DNA of 64,000 bases, taken from assembly GCA_021792555.1 (NCBI GenBank), contig JAJYUL010000008.1, forward strand, positions 1-64,000, given 5' to 3'. The notes below the pieces were generated by a model. The model was not told where the DNA came from. It ran no database searches and saw only the letters and a program-made list of their open reading frames with translations. Source of the DNA: Pseudomonadota bacterium (GTDB lineage: Bacteria; Pseudomonadota; Gammaproteobacteria; Steroidobacterales; Steroidobacteraceae). A program made the position numbers and the translations under genes. Shown in pieces: positions 35,345 to 44,260 of this stretch; within the stretch, counting starts at the first letter, position 1; each line of letters opens with the position of its first letter.

Positions 35345-38300
35345 TCAGGCCAGCAGCTCCACCGCGCCGCCGATCGCCGCGGTGTTGATCGTCAGCGTGC
35401 GCTCGGTGGCGAAGCGCACCAGGTAGTGTGGGCCGCCGGCTTTCGGGCCGGTGCCCGAGAGGCCCTGTCCGCCGAAGGGCTGTACGCCGACCACCGCGCC
35501 GATCATGTTGCGGTTGACGTACGTGTTGCCCGCGGGCAGCGCGCGAAACACGTGCTCGGCCATGGTCTCGAGCCGGCTGTGCACGCCGAGCGTGAGGCCG
35601 AAGCCGGTGGCGCGGACCGCTGCGAGCACCTGCGGCAACTCGTGAGCGCGGTAGCGGGCGATGTGCAGGATGGGACCGAACTCCTCGCTCCTGAGCTGAT
35701 CGAGCGCGGCGAGCTCGAACAGGTGCGGTGCGAAGAAATGCCCGCCCGCGGGGCACTGATCGGTCGGGCAGGCGTACAGGAGCTTCGCCTCGCGGTGCAT
35801 GCGCTCGGCGTGCCGCGTGAGCCGCGCGAGCGCCTCCGGGCTGATCACCGGCCCGACGTCGGTGGCCGGATCGGCGGGGTCCCCGAGCCTGAGGCAGCGC
35901 ATCGCGCCGATCAGCATCTCGATGACCCGCTCGGAAATCTCCTCCTGCAGATACAGCACCCGCAGCGCCGAGCAGCGCTGGCCGGCGCTGGTGAACGCCG
36001 AGGTGACCACATCGTCGACCACCTGCTCGGGCAGCGCCGTGGCATCGACGATCATGGCGTTGACCCCGCCGGTCTCGGCGATGAGCGGCACGATCGGGCC
36101 ATCGCGGCCGGCGAGCGTGCGGTTGATGGTCGCGGCCGTGGCGCTCGAGCCGGTGAACGCCACACCGGCGAGGGCCGGATGGGTGAGCGCGGTACGGCCG
36201 AAGAGCGGCCCGTCGGCCGGCGTCAGCTGCAGCACCGCGCGCGGAATACCTGCCTCGTGCAGCACGCTCACCATGGCGTGCGCCACGAGCGGGGTGCTCG
36301 GGGCCGGCTTGGCGAGCACCGCGTTGCCGGCCATGAGGGCCGCGGTGATCTGGCCGGTGAAGATGGCGAGCGGGAAGTTCCACGGGCTGATGCAGGCGAA
36401 GACCCCGCGACCCTGCAGCCACAGCTCGTTGCGCTCGCCCACCGGGCCCGGCAGCGTCTGCGCCGCGCCGAAGAGCCGGCGGCCCTGCTCGGCGTAGTAG
36501 CGGCAGAAATCGCTCGCCTCGCGCACCTCGGAGAGGGCATCGGCGAGCGTGCGGCCAGCCTCGCGCACCAGCAGGCCGAGGAACAGCTCGCGGCGCTGCT
36601 CGAGCAGCTCCGCGGCGCGCTCGAGGCACTCGGCCCGCTCGGCAGCGGGGCGGCGGTCCCAGGCCGGCTGGGCCTCGGCGGCCGCTTGCATCGCGGCGGT
36701 GATTTCCGCCTCGCTGGCATCGCGGCTCACCCCGACGGTCTCGCCGTCGGCCGGCGAGCGCACCGGCACATCGGGCGGGGCGAGCGCGCCGGCGGCGAGA
36801 ATCGGCCCGCCGCTGTAGCGGCGGCCGCGCGCGGCCGCGAGGCCCGCGCACAGCGCGGCGAGCTCCTGCGGATTGCCGAGGTCCGCCCCGCGCGAGTTGG
36901 CGCGCGAGCCGTACAGGCGCGGCGGCTCGCGCACGCTCGAGGACCGCTCGGGGCTTTCGGGAAGGATCTGTCCCACGACGTGCTCCACGGGAATGCGTTT
37001 GTTGAGGAAGTGATGGACGAATGAGGTGTTGGCGCCGTTCTCGAGCAGCCGGCGCACGAGGTAGGGCAGCAGCTCCTGGTGGGTGCCGACCGGGGCATAG
37101 ACCCGCACCGGCGGCAGGTCCGGCCGCTCGGCGCGCACCACGCCATAGAGCGCCTGGCCCATGCCGTGCAGCCGCTGGTACTCGTAGCGCGCCCCCGGGG
37201 GGGCGAGCGCGGCCACCGCGGCGACGGTGAGCGCGTTGTGGGTGGCGAACTGCGGATAGAGGACGTCCTGCGCGGCGAACAGCCGCCGCACGCACACCAG
37301 ATAGCTCGCATCCGTGACGGCCTTGGCCGTGTAGACCGGGAAGCTCGCCAGTCCCCGCTCCTGTGCGCGCTTGATCTCGGCGTCCCAGTAGGCGCCTTTC
37401 ACGAGCCGCACGCTCATGCGCCGGCCCGTCGCGCGCGCGAGCGCCGCGACCCACTCGATCACGAGCGGCGCGCGCCGCCCGTAGGCCTGTACCGCCAGTC
37501 CCAGCCCCTCCCAGGGCAGGGTCTGCGGATCGCGCGCGAGCGCCTCGATGACATCGAGCGACAGGTCGAGCCGGTCGGCTTCCTCGGCGTCGATGGTCAG
37601 TCCGATGCCGGCGCGGCAGGCCGCGCGGGCGAGCTCCCGGGCCCGCGGCACGAGATGCTCGAGCACACGGGGCCGCTGGGTGAGCAGGTAGCGCGGCTCG
37701 AGCGCCGAGAGCTTCACCGAAATGCCGGACCGCGCGTACACCTCGCCGGCCGGCTGCCGGCCGAGCGCCTCGATGGCGCTGTGGTAGGCCTGAAAATAGC
37801 GCTCGGCGTCCGCGTCGGTGCGCGCGCCCTCGCCGAGCATGTCGAAGGAGCACAGCGCGAGCTCGGGGTGTTTCGCACCGCGCGCGAGCGCCGCCTCGAT
37901 CGACTCCCCGACGATGAATGCGTGACCCATCAGCCGCATGGCGCGGCGCATGATCCTGCGGGTTGCCGGCGCGAGCAGATGGCGCGGTGCGGGCGTCTCG
38001 CTGAGCAGTGCGCGCGCATCGGGCAGCACTCGCCCCGCGGTGCGCAGCAGCGCCAGGCCCAGCCGCACCTTGAGGTTCGCATCCGTCCCCCCGGTGCGCA
38101 GCGCGGCGAGACGCTCGGCGATCAGACGATCCGCGCTCAGCGCATCGGGCGTGCGCAGCAGCGCCTCGGCGAGGCTCATCAGCGCCTTGCCTTCGGCGCT
38201 GTCGAGCGCGAACTGCCCGAGCAGGGATTCGACCAGTGAGCCGGCGCGCGCGTGCGCGCGCGCCGCGCCCACCCAGTGCATCGCCTGCGTGCGCGCGGCC

Positions 38301-38452
38301 TCGAGCGGCCGCTCGAGCGCCGAGAGCTCCTCGCGCAGCGCCGCGACCGCCGGCCCTTCCGGCCGCAGCGTCGCCGCGCGCATGCGCTCGCGCAAAGTCT
38401 CCAGATCGTCCCGATCCTGTGAAAGCGCCCGGTGGGCGGGCATCGCGGTCAT
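35345..38452 (-). CDS. putA: Bifunctional proline dehydrogenase/P5C dehydrogenase PutA
   Basis: It oxidises proline to glutamate in two linked active sites; 1035 residues. The FAD-dependent proline dehydrogenase part (about 60-450) includes RLVKGAYWDAEIK and FATHNALT. The aldehyde dehydrogenase part (about 530-1030) includes ISPWNFPLAIFTG, the catalytic Glu in AETGG and Cys in SAGQRCSALR. It lacks the N-terminal ribbon-helix-helix of E. coli PutA, so it cannot autoregulate; the divergent Lrp-type regulator probably does so. The start is ATG at 38452 (ATG at 38443 is possible); no clear ribosome-binding site. Confidence 0.93.
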   Translation of the reverse strand: MTAMPAHRALSQDRDDLETLRERMRAATLRPEGPAVAALREELSALERPLEAARTQAMHWVGAARAHARAGSLVESLLGQFALDSAEGKALMSLAEALLRTPDALSADRLIAERLAALRTGGTDANLKVRLGLALLRTAGRVLPDARALLSETPAPRHLLAPATRRIMRRAMRLMGHAFIVGESIEAALARGAKHPELALCSFDMLGEGARTDADAERYFQAYHSAIEALGRQPAGEVYARSGISVKLSALEPRYLLTQRPRVLEHLVPRARELARAACRAGIGLTIDAEEADRLDLSLDVIEALARDPQTLPWEGLGLAVQAYGRRAPLVIEWVAALARATGRRMSVRLVKGAYWDAEIKRAQERGLASFPVYTAKAVTDASYLVCVRRLFAAQDVLYPQFATHNALTVAAVAALAPPGARYEYQRLHGMGQALYGVVRAERPDLPPVRVYAPVGTHQELLPYLVRRLLENGANTSFVHHFLNKRIPVEHVVGQILPESPERSSSVREPPRLYGSRANSRGADLGNPQELAALCAGLAAARGRRYSGGPILAAGALAPPDVPVRSPADGETVGVSRDASEAEITAAMQAAAEAQPAWDRRPAAERAECLERAAELLEQRRELFLGLLVREAGRTLADALSEVREASDFCRYYAEQGRRLFGAAQTLPGPVGERNELWLQGRGVFACISPWNFPLAIFTGQITAALMAGNAVLAKPAPSTPLVAHAMVSVLHEAGIPRAVLQLTPADGPLFGRTALTHPALAGVAFTGSSATAATINRTLAGRDGPIVPLIAETGGVNAMIVDATALPEQVVDDVVTSAFTSAGQRCSALRVLYLQEEISERVIEMLIGAMRCLRLGDPADPATDVGPVISPEALARLTRHAERMHREAKLLYACPTDQCPAGGHFFAPHLFELAALDQLRSEEFGPILHIARYRAHELPQVLAAVRATGFGLTLGVHSRLETMAEHVFRALPAGNTYVNRNMIGAVVGVQPFGGQGLSGTGPKAGGPHYLVRFATERTLTINTAAIGGAVELLA

Positions 38453-38551
38453 GCGGCACACGGAAATGGCTAGATGATTGTGCTCAGCGTATCCGCAGTG
38501 ACAGAGAATATTTTTATATTTTTGCGTCAATAAAAGTAAAATCGACTGGCT
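38453..38551. promoter_or_regulatory. AT-rich putA/lrp divergent control region
   Basis: The 99-base gap is strikingly AT-rich. It contains an inverted repeat AATAT (38507-38511)-TTTT-ATATT (38516-38520) within a stretch that resembles the Lrp site YAGHAWATTWTDCTR, as well as TAAAAT (38537-38542) 9 bases before the regulator ATG. This is the natural operator/promoter of both genes. Confidence 0.55.
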
Positions 38552-39085
38552 ATGAGGCAAAAAGACGCTGTCGCGGGATTCCGCTCACTCGACCGCATCG
38601 ACCGCAAGCTGCTGGTGCGGCTGCAGCAGGATGGGCGCGTGCCGGTCTCGCAGCTCGCGCGCGAGGTCAATCTCACGGTCACCCCGACGCTCGAGCGCAT
38701 CCGCAGGCTCGAGGCGGCCGGCTTCATCAACGGGTATTTCGCGCACCTGAACGCGCGGCGGCTCGGGCTCGGCCTGCTGGTGTACGTGGAAGTCACGCTG
38801 GATCGCACCACGCCGGAGGCGTTCGAGCGCTTCAAGGAGATGGTGGCCGCCCACGATGAGATCATGGAGTGCCACATGGTCGCCGGCGGGTTCGATTACC
38901 TGCTGAAGGTGCGGGTGAAGGACATGGAGCGCTACCGCACGCTGCTCGGGGAGACCATCGCCAGCATCCGCGGCGTGCAGCAGACGCACAGCTACTTCGT
39001 CATGGAGGAAGTGAAGTCCACGCACCGCATCGGCATCCCGGAGACGGCGCCCGCCGGTGAGGCCCGCGCGCCGCAGCGAGGTTGA
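38552..39085 (+). CDS. Lrp/AsnC-family regulator (likely PutR)
   Basis: A 177-residue Lrp-type regulator: an N-terminal winged helix-turn-helix (about 13-65, LDRIDRKLLVRLQQDGRVP and LTVTPTLERIRRLEAAGFI) and a C-terminal RAM ligand domain (about 75-160) with GGFDYLLKVRVKDMERYR. Being divergent from putA, it is probably the proline-responsive activator PutR described in other proteobacteria; the ligand is inferred from position. No Shine-Dalgarno site precedes the ATG, which follows a TAAAAT box by 9 bases. Confidence 0.9.
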   Translation: MRQKDAVAGFRSLDRIDRKLLVRLQQDGRVPVSQLAREVNLTVTPTLERIRRLEAAGFINGYFAHLNARRLGLGLLVYVEVTLDRTTPEAFERFKEMVAAHDEIMECHMVAGGFDYLLKVRVKDMERYRTLLGETIASIRGVQQTHSYFVMEEVKSTHRIGIPETAPAGEARAPQRG

Positions 39086-39110
39086 GCGCGCACCGCAGTG
39101 ACGCGCGCTG

Positions 39111-39190
39111 CGATCGCTCGCAGATGTTCTGAAGCGATCGGACGTTCACGTGCCGCACCGGCCGGTGCTCGCGCACGATCCTTGCGCGAG
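39111..39190. repeat. Two hairpins downstream of the Lrp-type regulator
   Basis: CGATCGCT (39111-39118) pairs with AGCGATCG (39133-39140), and CTCGCGCA (39168-39175) pairs with TGCGCGAG (39183-39190). Neither is followed by a T-run on either strand. The surrounding gap 39086-39345 (260 bases) shows no gene. Confidence 0.4.
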
Positions 39191-39345
39191 CGGCTGCGGT
39201 CAGACCGCGAATCGCCCGGCGGGCCGCCGGCCGAAGGCATCCTCTGCGCAGCGGGGTTCCATCGTGCGCCCTGCGGAGTCAGCCTGCGCCGACGGCGGCA
39301 AGCGGTCCGGGCGCCCCATCGAGTGCGCGCGCCGGCACGAGCCGC

Positions 39346-41109
39346 TCACGGGGAGGCGCCGAGGCTCGCCTGCGGCAACTCGCCTTCCAACAGGGTGATG
39401 GCGCGCCGGCGCGCCGCATCGGCATCGATGCGTCCGCTCGCCACGTCGGCCACCAGCCGCGCGTGCTCCCGATGGCGCAGTCCGGTGAGCGCCATGCCGA
39501 GATGGTGGGCGAGGTTGGCGAGCGCCGCGCGCACCTCGGGCGCGAATTGCTCGCCGTCGCGCGGTCGGCAGACGAGCGCGCCGAGCAGGGACTCGGCGAC
39601 AGTCATGGGAAGCGCGAGCCCCTCCGCGCCGATGCGGTTGGCCTGTGCCGCGAGCGCCACCGGCTCGTGCGCCGCGCGCAGCGCGACGAACACCGGATCG
39701 TCGGCGTCCACCACCGCGGGCCAGGACTCATCGCTCGCGGCACGCCGGCGGTAGCTGCTCCCGGCGCGCTCGTAGATCGCGACCCCGGCGCACTGGGGCT
39801 TGAGGCGCTCGATGGCCAACTCCAGCAGGTGCGCTTCGCGCTCCACGAACGGGCACTCGCGCGCGAGGCGCTCGAGGGCGAGCAGGGCCAGGCGCTGCGT
39901 GCGGAAGAACGCCTGCTCGATCCAGCTCTCGAGCCGCCGGTGCAGCGGGCTCAGCACCAGCGCCAGCACGAGTGCAGCGAGCGCCTGCAGCGCCCAGCCC
40001 ACCCGGTCGCTGATGGCGAACTGATGCAGCGCCTGCTCGAGAATGGAGAACGTGCCGAACACGAGCGCGGTGAGCAGGCCGAACACCAGCGCCCGGTCGA
40101 CGACGAACCCCACATCGATCAGCCGCGTGCGCAGGACCGCGTAGAGATACCCGAGCAGCGCTATGCCCTGCAGCACGGTAACGACTTGGTTCATGTCCGC
40201 TTGCCAGGTTCGCGGGGTGAGGAACTGCAGCAGATTGCTCCCGAACAGCAGAACCGTGCTCCACAACACCCAGCGGATGCGCAGCCGGCCCTCATGCGCC
40301 GCGAAGCGGTAGCCGGCGAGCAGCACGGACAGCGTCAGGGCGCAGAATGCGGCGAACAGGGTCAGATCGATCGCGCTGTGGCTTGCGGCCAGGAGCGTCG
40401 AGCCGGTACGAATGAGCACGGTGTAGGTAGCCTCTGCCGAGCCAAGCATGGCCAGCGCCACGAGCGCGATGCCGACGCGCGCCGCCGTGCGCCAGCGCGA
40501 GGGAAGGCTTGCGCCGGCCAGGCCGTCGGCCATGATGAACATCGCCAGTGTGAGTGCGAACTCACCGGCGAGGAGGCGTGTCTGGTGCAGCCAGAATGCC
40601 CAGCCTGCCGGCACGGGCAGCTGCAGCGGTCCGGCGGCGAGCAGCGCGAGCATGAACACCGCCGACAGTCCCCAGGCGGACCAGTCTCTCCCGCGCCACA
40701 GGGTCAACATCGCGATGGCGAACATCACGACCTGGAAGGCCAGAAACTCCACGCGCTGCAGCGTCGACATCCTGTCGGGCACGGCCGCTACCGGCCGCTC
40801 GGCGAGCTTGCCCTCGCGGATGACCGCAAGCGTGAGCGTGGTGCCGGGCGGAACGTCGTGACGGTCGAACAGCGCGGCGCGCTCGGTGGGGCTGAGGCGA
40901 TGGATGGGGATGATGTCGCCCGCGCGCAGGCCCTGCGGCAGCGGCGACTGTTGCCTCGCGTGGACCACGTACAGACCGTCGCGCAGGTACACGAGCCGGG
41001 CGGGAAAATCCGCTCCCGGCGCGATCCCCAGAGCGATCGCCGAGCTGGCCGCGAGGCTGCCGAGCGCGAACAGGGTCAACACCAACCGCACACCGAGGAC
41101 GCGTGACAT
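39346..41109 (-). CDS. PDZ-like/7TM/GAF membrane receptor without kinase domain
   Basis: A 587-residue protein that I recognise only by architecture. A first membrane helix (about 5-27) is followed by a PDZ-like extracytoplasmic segment (about 28-110, with GLRAGDIIPIHRL). A block of about seven or eight helices comes next (about 115-395), then a cytoplasmic GAF-like domain (about 405-555). Such N-terminal layouts occur in ComP-like histidine kinases, but here no H-box, N-box or G-box follows and the chain ends soon after the GAF part. The start is ATG at 41109 with GGGGGAG upstream. Function unknown; possibly a sensor that works through a partner. Confidence 0.65.
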   Translation of the reverse strand: MSRVLGVRLVLTLFALGSLAASSAIALGIAPGADFPARLVYLRDGLYVVHARQQSPLPQGLRAGDIIPIHRLSPTERAALFDRHDVPPGTTLTLAVIREGKLAERPVAAVPDRMSTLQRVEFLAFQVVMFAIAMLTLWRGRDWSAWGLSAVFMLALLAAGPLQLPVPAGWAFWLHQTRLLAGEFALTLAMFIMADGLAGASLPSRWRTAARVGIALVALAMLGSAEATYTVLIRTGSTLLAASHSAIDLTLFAAFCALTLSVLLAGYRFAAHEGRLRIRWVLWSTVLLFGSNLLQFLTPRTWQADMNQVVTVLQGIALLGYLYAVLRTRLIDVGFVVDRALVFGLLTALVFGTFSILEQALHQFAISDRVGWALQALAALVLALVLSPLHRRLESWIEQAFFRTQRLALLALERLARECPFVEREAHLLELAIERLKPQCAGVAIYERAGSSYRRRAASDESWPAVVDADDPVFVALRAAHEPVALAAQANRIGAEGLALPMTVAESLLGALVCRPRDGEQFAPEVRAALANLAHHLGMALTGLRHREHARLVADVASGRIDADAARRRAITLLEGELPQASLGASP

Positions 41110-41196
41110 CACGATCTCCCCCGCGGCCGTTGCGGCCACCGATGGGCGAGTGTAAGGAAAACCCGCCGGAGGCGGAAGGTTTGTGCGGCGCGTCCG

Positions 41197-41706
41197 TCAG
41201 CGCTCGAGCACGGTGCCGCAGTGCTTGCAGGTGCGCGCCGCGCGGTTGGCGTAGAAGCGCTCGAACACCGGCGGCAGCTCGGCCTCGATGTCGGTGAGCT
41301 CGATGAAGGTCTCGTGCAGCAGGTGCGCGCAGCGCGGACAGTACCACTGGAACCCGTCGCGCTCCCCGGGGCGGCGCCTGCGCTCGATCACGAGCCCGAC
41401 CGTCGCGGCGGGGCGCTGCGGGGAGTGCGGCATCAGGGCCGGCAGCAGCAGCATCTCGCCCGCACGGATCGGCATCTCGATGCAGCGGCCCTCCTGCATG
41501 GTCCTCAGCACGATGTCGCCCTCGAGCTGGTAGAACAGCTCCTGGCCCGGATCGACGTGGAAGTCCTTTCGGGTGTTGGGGCCGCCCACCACCATGATGA
41601 TGAAATCCCCGTCGGCGAACACGCGCCGGTTGCCGACCGGCGGCTTCAGCAGGTGCCGGTTCTGCTCGATCCACTGTTGGAAGTTGAGCGCGTGCAAGGG
41701 TTCCAT
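41197..41706 (-). CDS. nbaC: 3-hydroxyanthranilate 3,4-dioxygenase
   Basis: A cupin Fe(II) dioxygenase of 169 residues that opens the ring of 3-hydroxyanthranilate in the kynurenine route to quinolinate/NAD or to full catabolism. The metal ligands are His50 and Glu56 (DFHVDPGQELFYQ) and His94 (MPHSPQR). The C-terminal CPRC and CKHC pairs form the extra metal site found in bacterial enzymes. GAGGAG precedes the ATG by 7 bases. No other kynurenine-pathway gene is nearby, which is unusual. Confidence 0.93.
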   Translation of the reverse strand: MEPLHALNFQQWIEQNRHLLKPPVGNRRVFADGDFIIMVVGGPNTRKDFHVDPGQELFYQLEGDIVLRTMQEGRCIEMPIRAGEMLLLPALMPHSPQRPAATVGLVIERRRRPGERDGFQWYCPRCAHLLHETFIELTDIEAELPPVFERFYANRAARTCKHCGTVLER

Positions 41707-41717
41707 GGCGGATCTCC

Positions 41718-42536
41718 TCAGGGCTCGATGGACTGATAGCCGCGCGAGGGCACGGCGACCGTGCGGCCGGTGTCCAGATCGAGCGCGGTGAGCGCCCCGC
41801 CCCACACGCAGCCGGTGTCGAGCGCGGCGAGATTCTCGCGCAGCACCAGCCCGAGCGCCGACCAGTGCCCGAACACGATGCGCACGTCCCGCGAGAGCGG
41901 CCGGTCGGCCTCGAACCACGGCCGCCACAGCGGGTCGTTCTCGGGCGGCTTGCCCTTCAGGGCGAGATTGACGCGCCCGTCGGCCGAGCACAGCCGCATG
42001 CGCGTCAGCACGTTGATGATGAAGCGCAGCCGGTCCATGCCGCTCAGCGTCTCGGACCAGCGGTCCGGCTGATCCCCGTACATGTGCTCGAACAGCTCCG
42101 CGCGCCCGGTGCGCAGCTCGGCTTCGACCTCGCGCGCATACGCGAGGGCGGCCTCGGCGCTCCACTGCGGCACGATGCCGGCATGCACGATCAGGTCGCC
42201 GGCCTCCCGGTGCGCGAGCGGCCGGTGGCTCAGCCACTCGATCAGGCGCTCCCGGTCCTTCGCGGCGAGCACCTCCTCGAGCGTGTCGGAGCGGCGCGCC
42301 CGGCGCCGCCCGCAGGCCACGGCGAGCAGGTGCAGATCGTGATTGCCGAGCACCGTCTCGGCGTTCGCCTCGAGCGCGCGCACGAAGCGCAGCACCTCGA
42401 GCGAGCGCGGTCCGCGGTTGACCAGGTCGCCGACGAACCACAGCCGGTCGCGGTCGGCCGAGAAGCGCACGCGCTGAAGCAGCGCGCGCAGTTCCTCGTA
42501 ACAGCCCTGGACGTCGCCGATGGCGAAGCGGCTCAA
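41718..42536 (-). CDS. apaH: Bis(5'-nucleosyl)-tetraphosphatase, symmetrical (ApaH)
   Basis: It splits Ap4A into two ADP, clearing dinucleoside tetraphosphates and mRNA Np4 caps. The 272-residue protein has the metallophosphatase motifs [25 protein letters not shown] and HAGIVPQW. The start is TTG at 42536, overlapping the apaG stop as ATTGA; no ATG is available before the first motif. The reading frame further upstream is a shadow. It ends the surA-pdxA-rsmA-usp-apaG-apaH run. Confidence 0.95.
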   Translation of the reverse strand: MSRFAIGDVQGCYEELRALLQRVRFSADRDRLWFVGDLVNRGPRSLEVLRFVRALEANAETVLGNHDLHLLAVACGRRRARRSDTLEEVLAAKDRERLIEWLSHRPLAHREAGDLIVHAGIVPQWSAEAALAYAREVEAELRTGRAELFEHMYGDQPDRWSETLSGMDRLRFIINVLTRMRLCSADGRVNLALKGKPPENDPLWRPWFEADRPLSRDVRIVFGHWSALGLVLRENLAALDTGCVWGGALTALDLDTGRTVAVPSRGYQSIEP

Positions 42537-42910
42537 TGCAGGATCCCGGGCATGGCGAGCCGGAACAGCGGGATCGGCGCATCGAAGTGCTCTCCCTCGG
42601 CGTCGATCATCTGGTAGCTGCCCTGCATGGTGCCCACGGGAGTCTCGAGCACCGCGCCGCTCGAGTAGCGAAAGCCCTGGCCGGGCTCGAGCCGCGGCTG
42701 TTCGCCGACGACCCCCTCGCCGCGCACTTCCTTCACCCCGCCGTTGGCGTCGGTGATGATCCAGTGCCGCTTCAGCAGCGTCGCCGGCAGCCCGCCCTCG
42801 TTGCGGATGGTGATGGTGTAGGCGAACACGTAGCGCTGTTCGCGGGGGTCTGACTGCTCGCCGAGGTAGCTGGTCTCGACGTCGATGCGGATTTTGTGCG
42901 GCGCGCTCAT
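42533..42910 (-). CDS. apaG: ApaG (Co2+/Mg2+ efflux-linked FN3-like protein)
   Basis: A 125-residue protein with the ApaG/DUF525 fold: [14 protein letters not shown], the HWIITDANG segment, and [11 protein letters not shown]. The molecular role is unsettled. Its position between rsmA and apaH is conserved, except that a universal stress protein gene intervenes here. The stop overlaps the TTG start of apaH. Confidence 0.95.
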   Translation of the reverse strand: MSAPHKIRIDVETSYLGEQSDPREQRYVFAYTITIRNEGGLPATLLKRHWIITDANGGVKEVRGEGVVGEQPRLEPGQGFRYSSGAVLETPVGTMQGSYQMIDAEGEHFDAPIPLFRLAMPGILH

Positions 42911-42961
42911 ACGCGGGCATTTTACCGGGGCGCGGGCGGGCCCGCGATGCGCGCGGACGCT

Positions 42962-43423
42962 TCAGCTCTGCGCCGGCGCGGCGGGGCGCCTCACGCGCAC
43001 CGCGAGCACGTCGCAGGGCGCGGCGTGCAGCACCGTATCCTCGGTGAAATTGATCAGAATCGACATGCCGTGCCGCTCGCGGCTGCCGAGCACGATCAGG
43101 TCGGCCTGCCGCTTGCGCGCGATGCGCACGATCTCGGCCTTGACGTTGCCGCTCTCGACCCAGCACGGCGCGCCCGCGCAGCCGAGCTGTCCGGCGAGCT
43201 TCGCAAGCCGTGCGCGCGCCTGCTCGAGCAGCTCATCCTCGATGCGCGCGGTGACCATGAGGGTCTCGGACATCGGCTCGACCGCGAGCAGCTCCACCAC
43301 GTGCAGCAGCTCGATCTCGGCACCCAGGCGCCCGGCGAGCGCCGCGGCGTGCCGTCCGATCTGCAGGCTGTCCTCCTTGAGATCGAGCACGACCAGGATA
43401 CGACGGTACGACTCGCCGCTCAT
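42962..43423 (-). CDS. Universal stress protein (UspA family)
   Basis: A single-domain 153-residue Usp: RRILVVLDL at the start, LHVVELL, and ADLIVLGSRERHG towards the end. The usual ATP-binding glycine pattern after the RHG is not intact (SILINFTEDTVLHAAPCDVLAV), so it may be of the UspA type that does not bind ATP. It sits between rsmA and apaG on the same strand, breaking the otherwise conserved pair. Confidence 0.85.
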   Translation of the reverse strand: MSGESYRRILVVLDLKEDSLQIGRHAAALAGRLGAEIELLHVVELLAVEPMSETLMVTARIEDELLEQARARLAKLAGQLGCAGAPCWVESGNVKAEIVRIARKRQADLIVLGSRERHGMSILINFTEDTVLHAAPCDVLAVRVRRPAAPAQS

Positions 43424-43438
43424 GGCCGACAGCCTAGC

Positions 43439-44260
43439 TCAATTCTCGGCTCCGGACAGCCCGGCGAGCGCGTTGAAGGTCTCCGGCGCCACCGTTTCGG
43501 GGCGGGCCCCCGGGTCGACCCCGCACTGCTCGATCTGCGCGGCCGTGACCAGGCCGCGCAGCGCATTGCGCAGGGTCTTCCTGCGGTGCGCGAAGGCGGC
43601 GGCCACCACCCGGGCAAAGCCCGGGTGGAGCGGGAAGCGCGGCGCCGGATGCACCGTGAGCCGGGCCACGGCCGACCAGACCCGCGGCGGCGGCTGGAAG
43701 GCGCCCGGGCCGACCTCGAAGAGCGGCTCGACCTGCACCCAGGGGGCGAGCATCACGCTCAGGCGTCCGTAGGCCGAGTCGCCCGGCGCGGCGGCCATGC
43801 GCTCGATGACCTCGCGCTGCAGCATCACGTGCAGGTCGATGATCGAGGGGGCGCTTGCGAGCAGATGGAACAGCAGCGGCGTGGAGATGTTGTACGGCAG
43901 ATTGCCCACCACGCGCAGCCGGCCGCGCGCGGCGGCGAGCGCGGCGAAGTCGAAGCGCAGCGCATCGCGCTCGTGCAGCGTGAAGCGGGGCTCGCCGGCA
44001 AAGCGCTCGCGCAGCAGCGCGGCGAGCTCGCGGTCGATCTCCACCGCATCGAGGGAGCGGCACGGGGAGCGAAGCAGGCAGGCGGTGAGCGCGCCGCGCC
44101 CCGGCCCGATCTCGACCAGGGCGTCCTCGCCGCGCGGCGCCACGGCCGTGACGATGCGCTCGAGCACCGCCGGGTCATGCAGGAAGTGCTGGCCGAAGCG
44201 CTTGCGGGGCGCCGGCAGGGGCGCCGGGCGCGCCCCGGGCTGGGCAGGCCGGCGTCTCAC
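43439..44260 (-). CDS. rsmA: 16S rRNA (adenine(1518)-N6/adenine(1519)-N6) dimethyltransferase
   Basis: The KsgA/RsmA enzyme that dimethylates two adenosines near the 3' end of 16S rRNA late in 30S assembly. The 273-residue protein has RKRFGQHFLHDPAVL, the SAM motif EIGPGRGALT and the catalytic NLPYNIS. The N-terminus has about 20 extra Pro/Ala/Arg-rich residues. GTG at 44260 overlaps the pdxA stop (GTGA). Confidence 0.96.
   Translation of the reverse strand: MRRRPAQPGARPAPLPAPRKRFGQHFLHDPAVLERIVTAVAPRGEDALVEIGPGRGALTACLLRSPCRSLDAVEIDRELAALLRERFAGEPRFTLHERDALRFDFAALAAARGRLRVVGNLPYNISTPLLFHLLASAPSIIDLHVMLQREVIERMAAAPGDSAYGRLSVMLAPWVQVEPLFEVGPGAFQPPPRVWSAVARLTVHPAPRFPLHPGFARVVAAAFAHRRKTLRNALRGLVTAAQIEQCGVDPGARPETVAPETFNALAGLSGAEN

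Noticed and set aside
35268-38459. A second long minus-strand frame overlapping putA
   Set aside because: Same strand but different frame from putA; its composition is typical of a frame shadow and no family motif is seen.
41107-41139. Upstream start at 41139 for the GAF membrane protein
   Set aside because: The ATG at 41109 has a good ribosome-binding site and gives a clean hydrophobic N-terminus.
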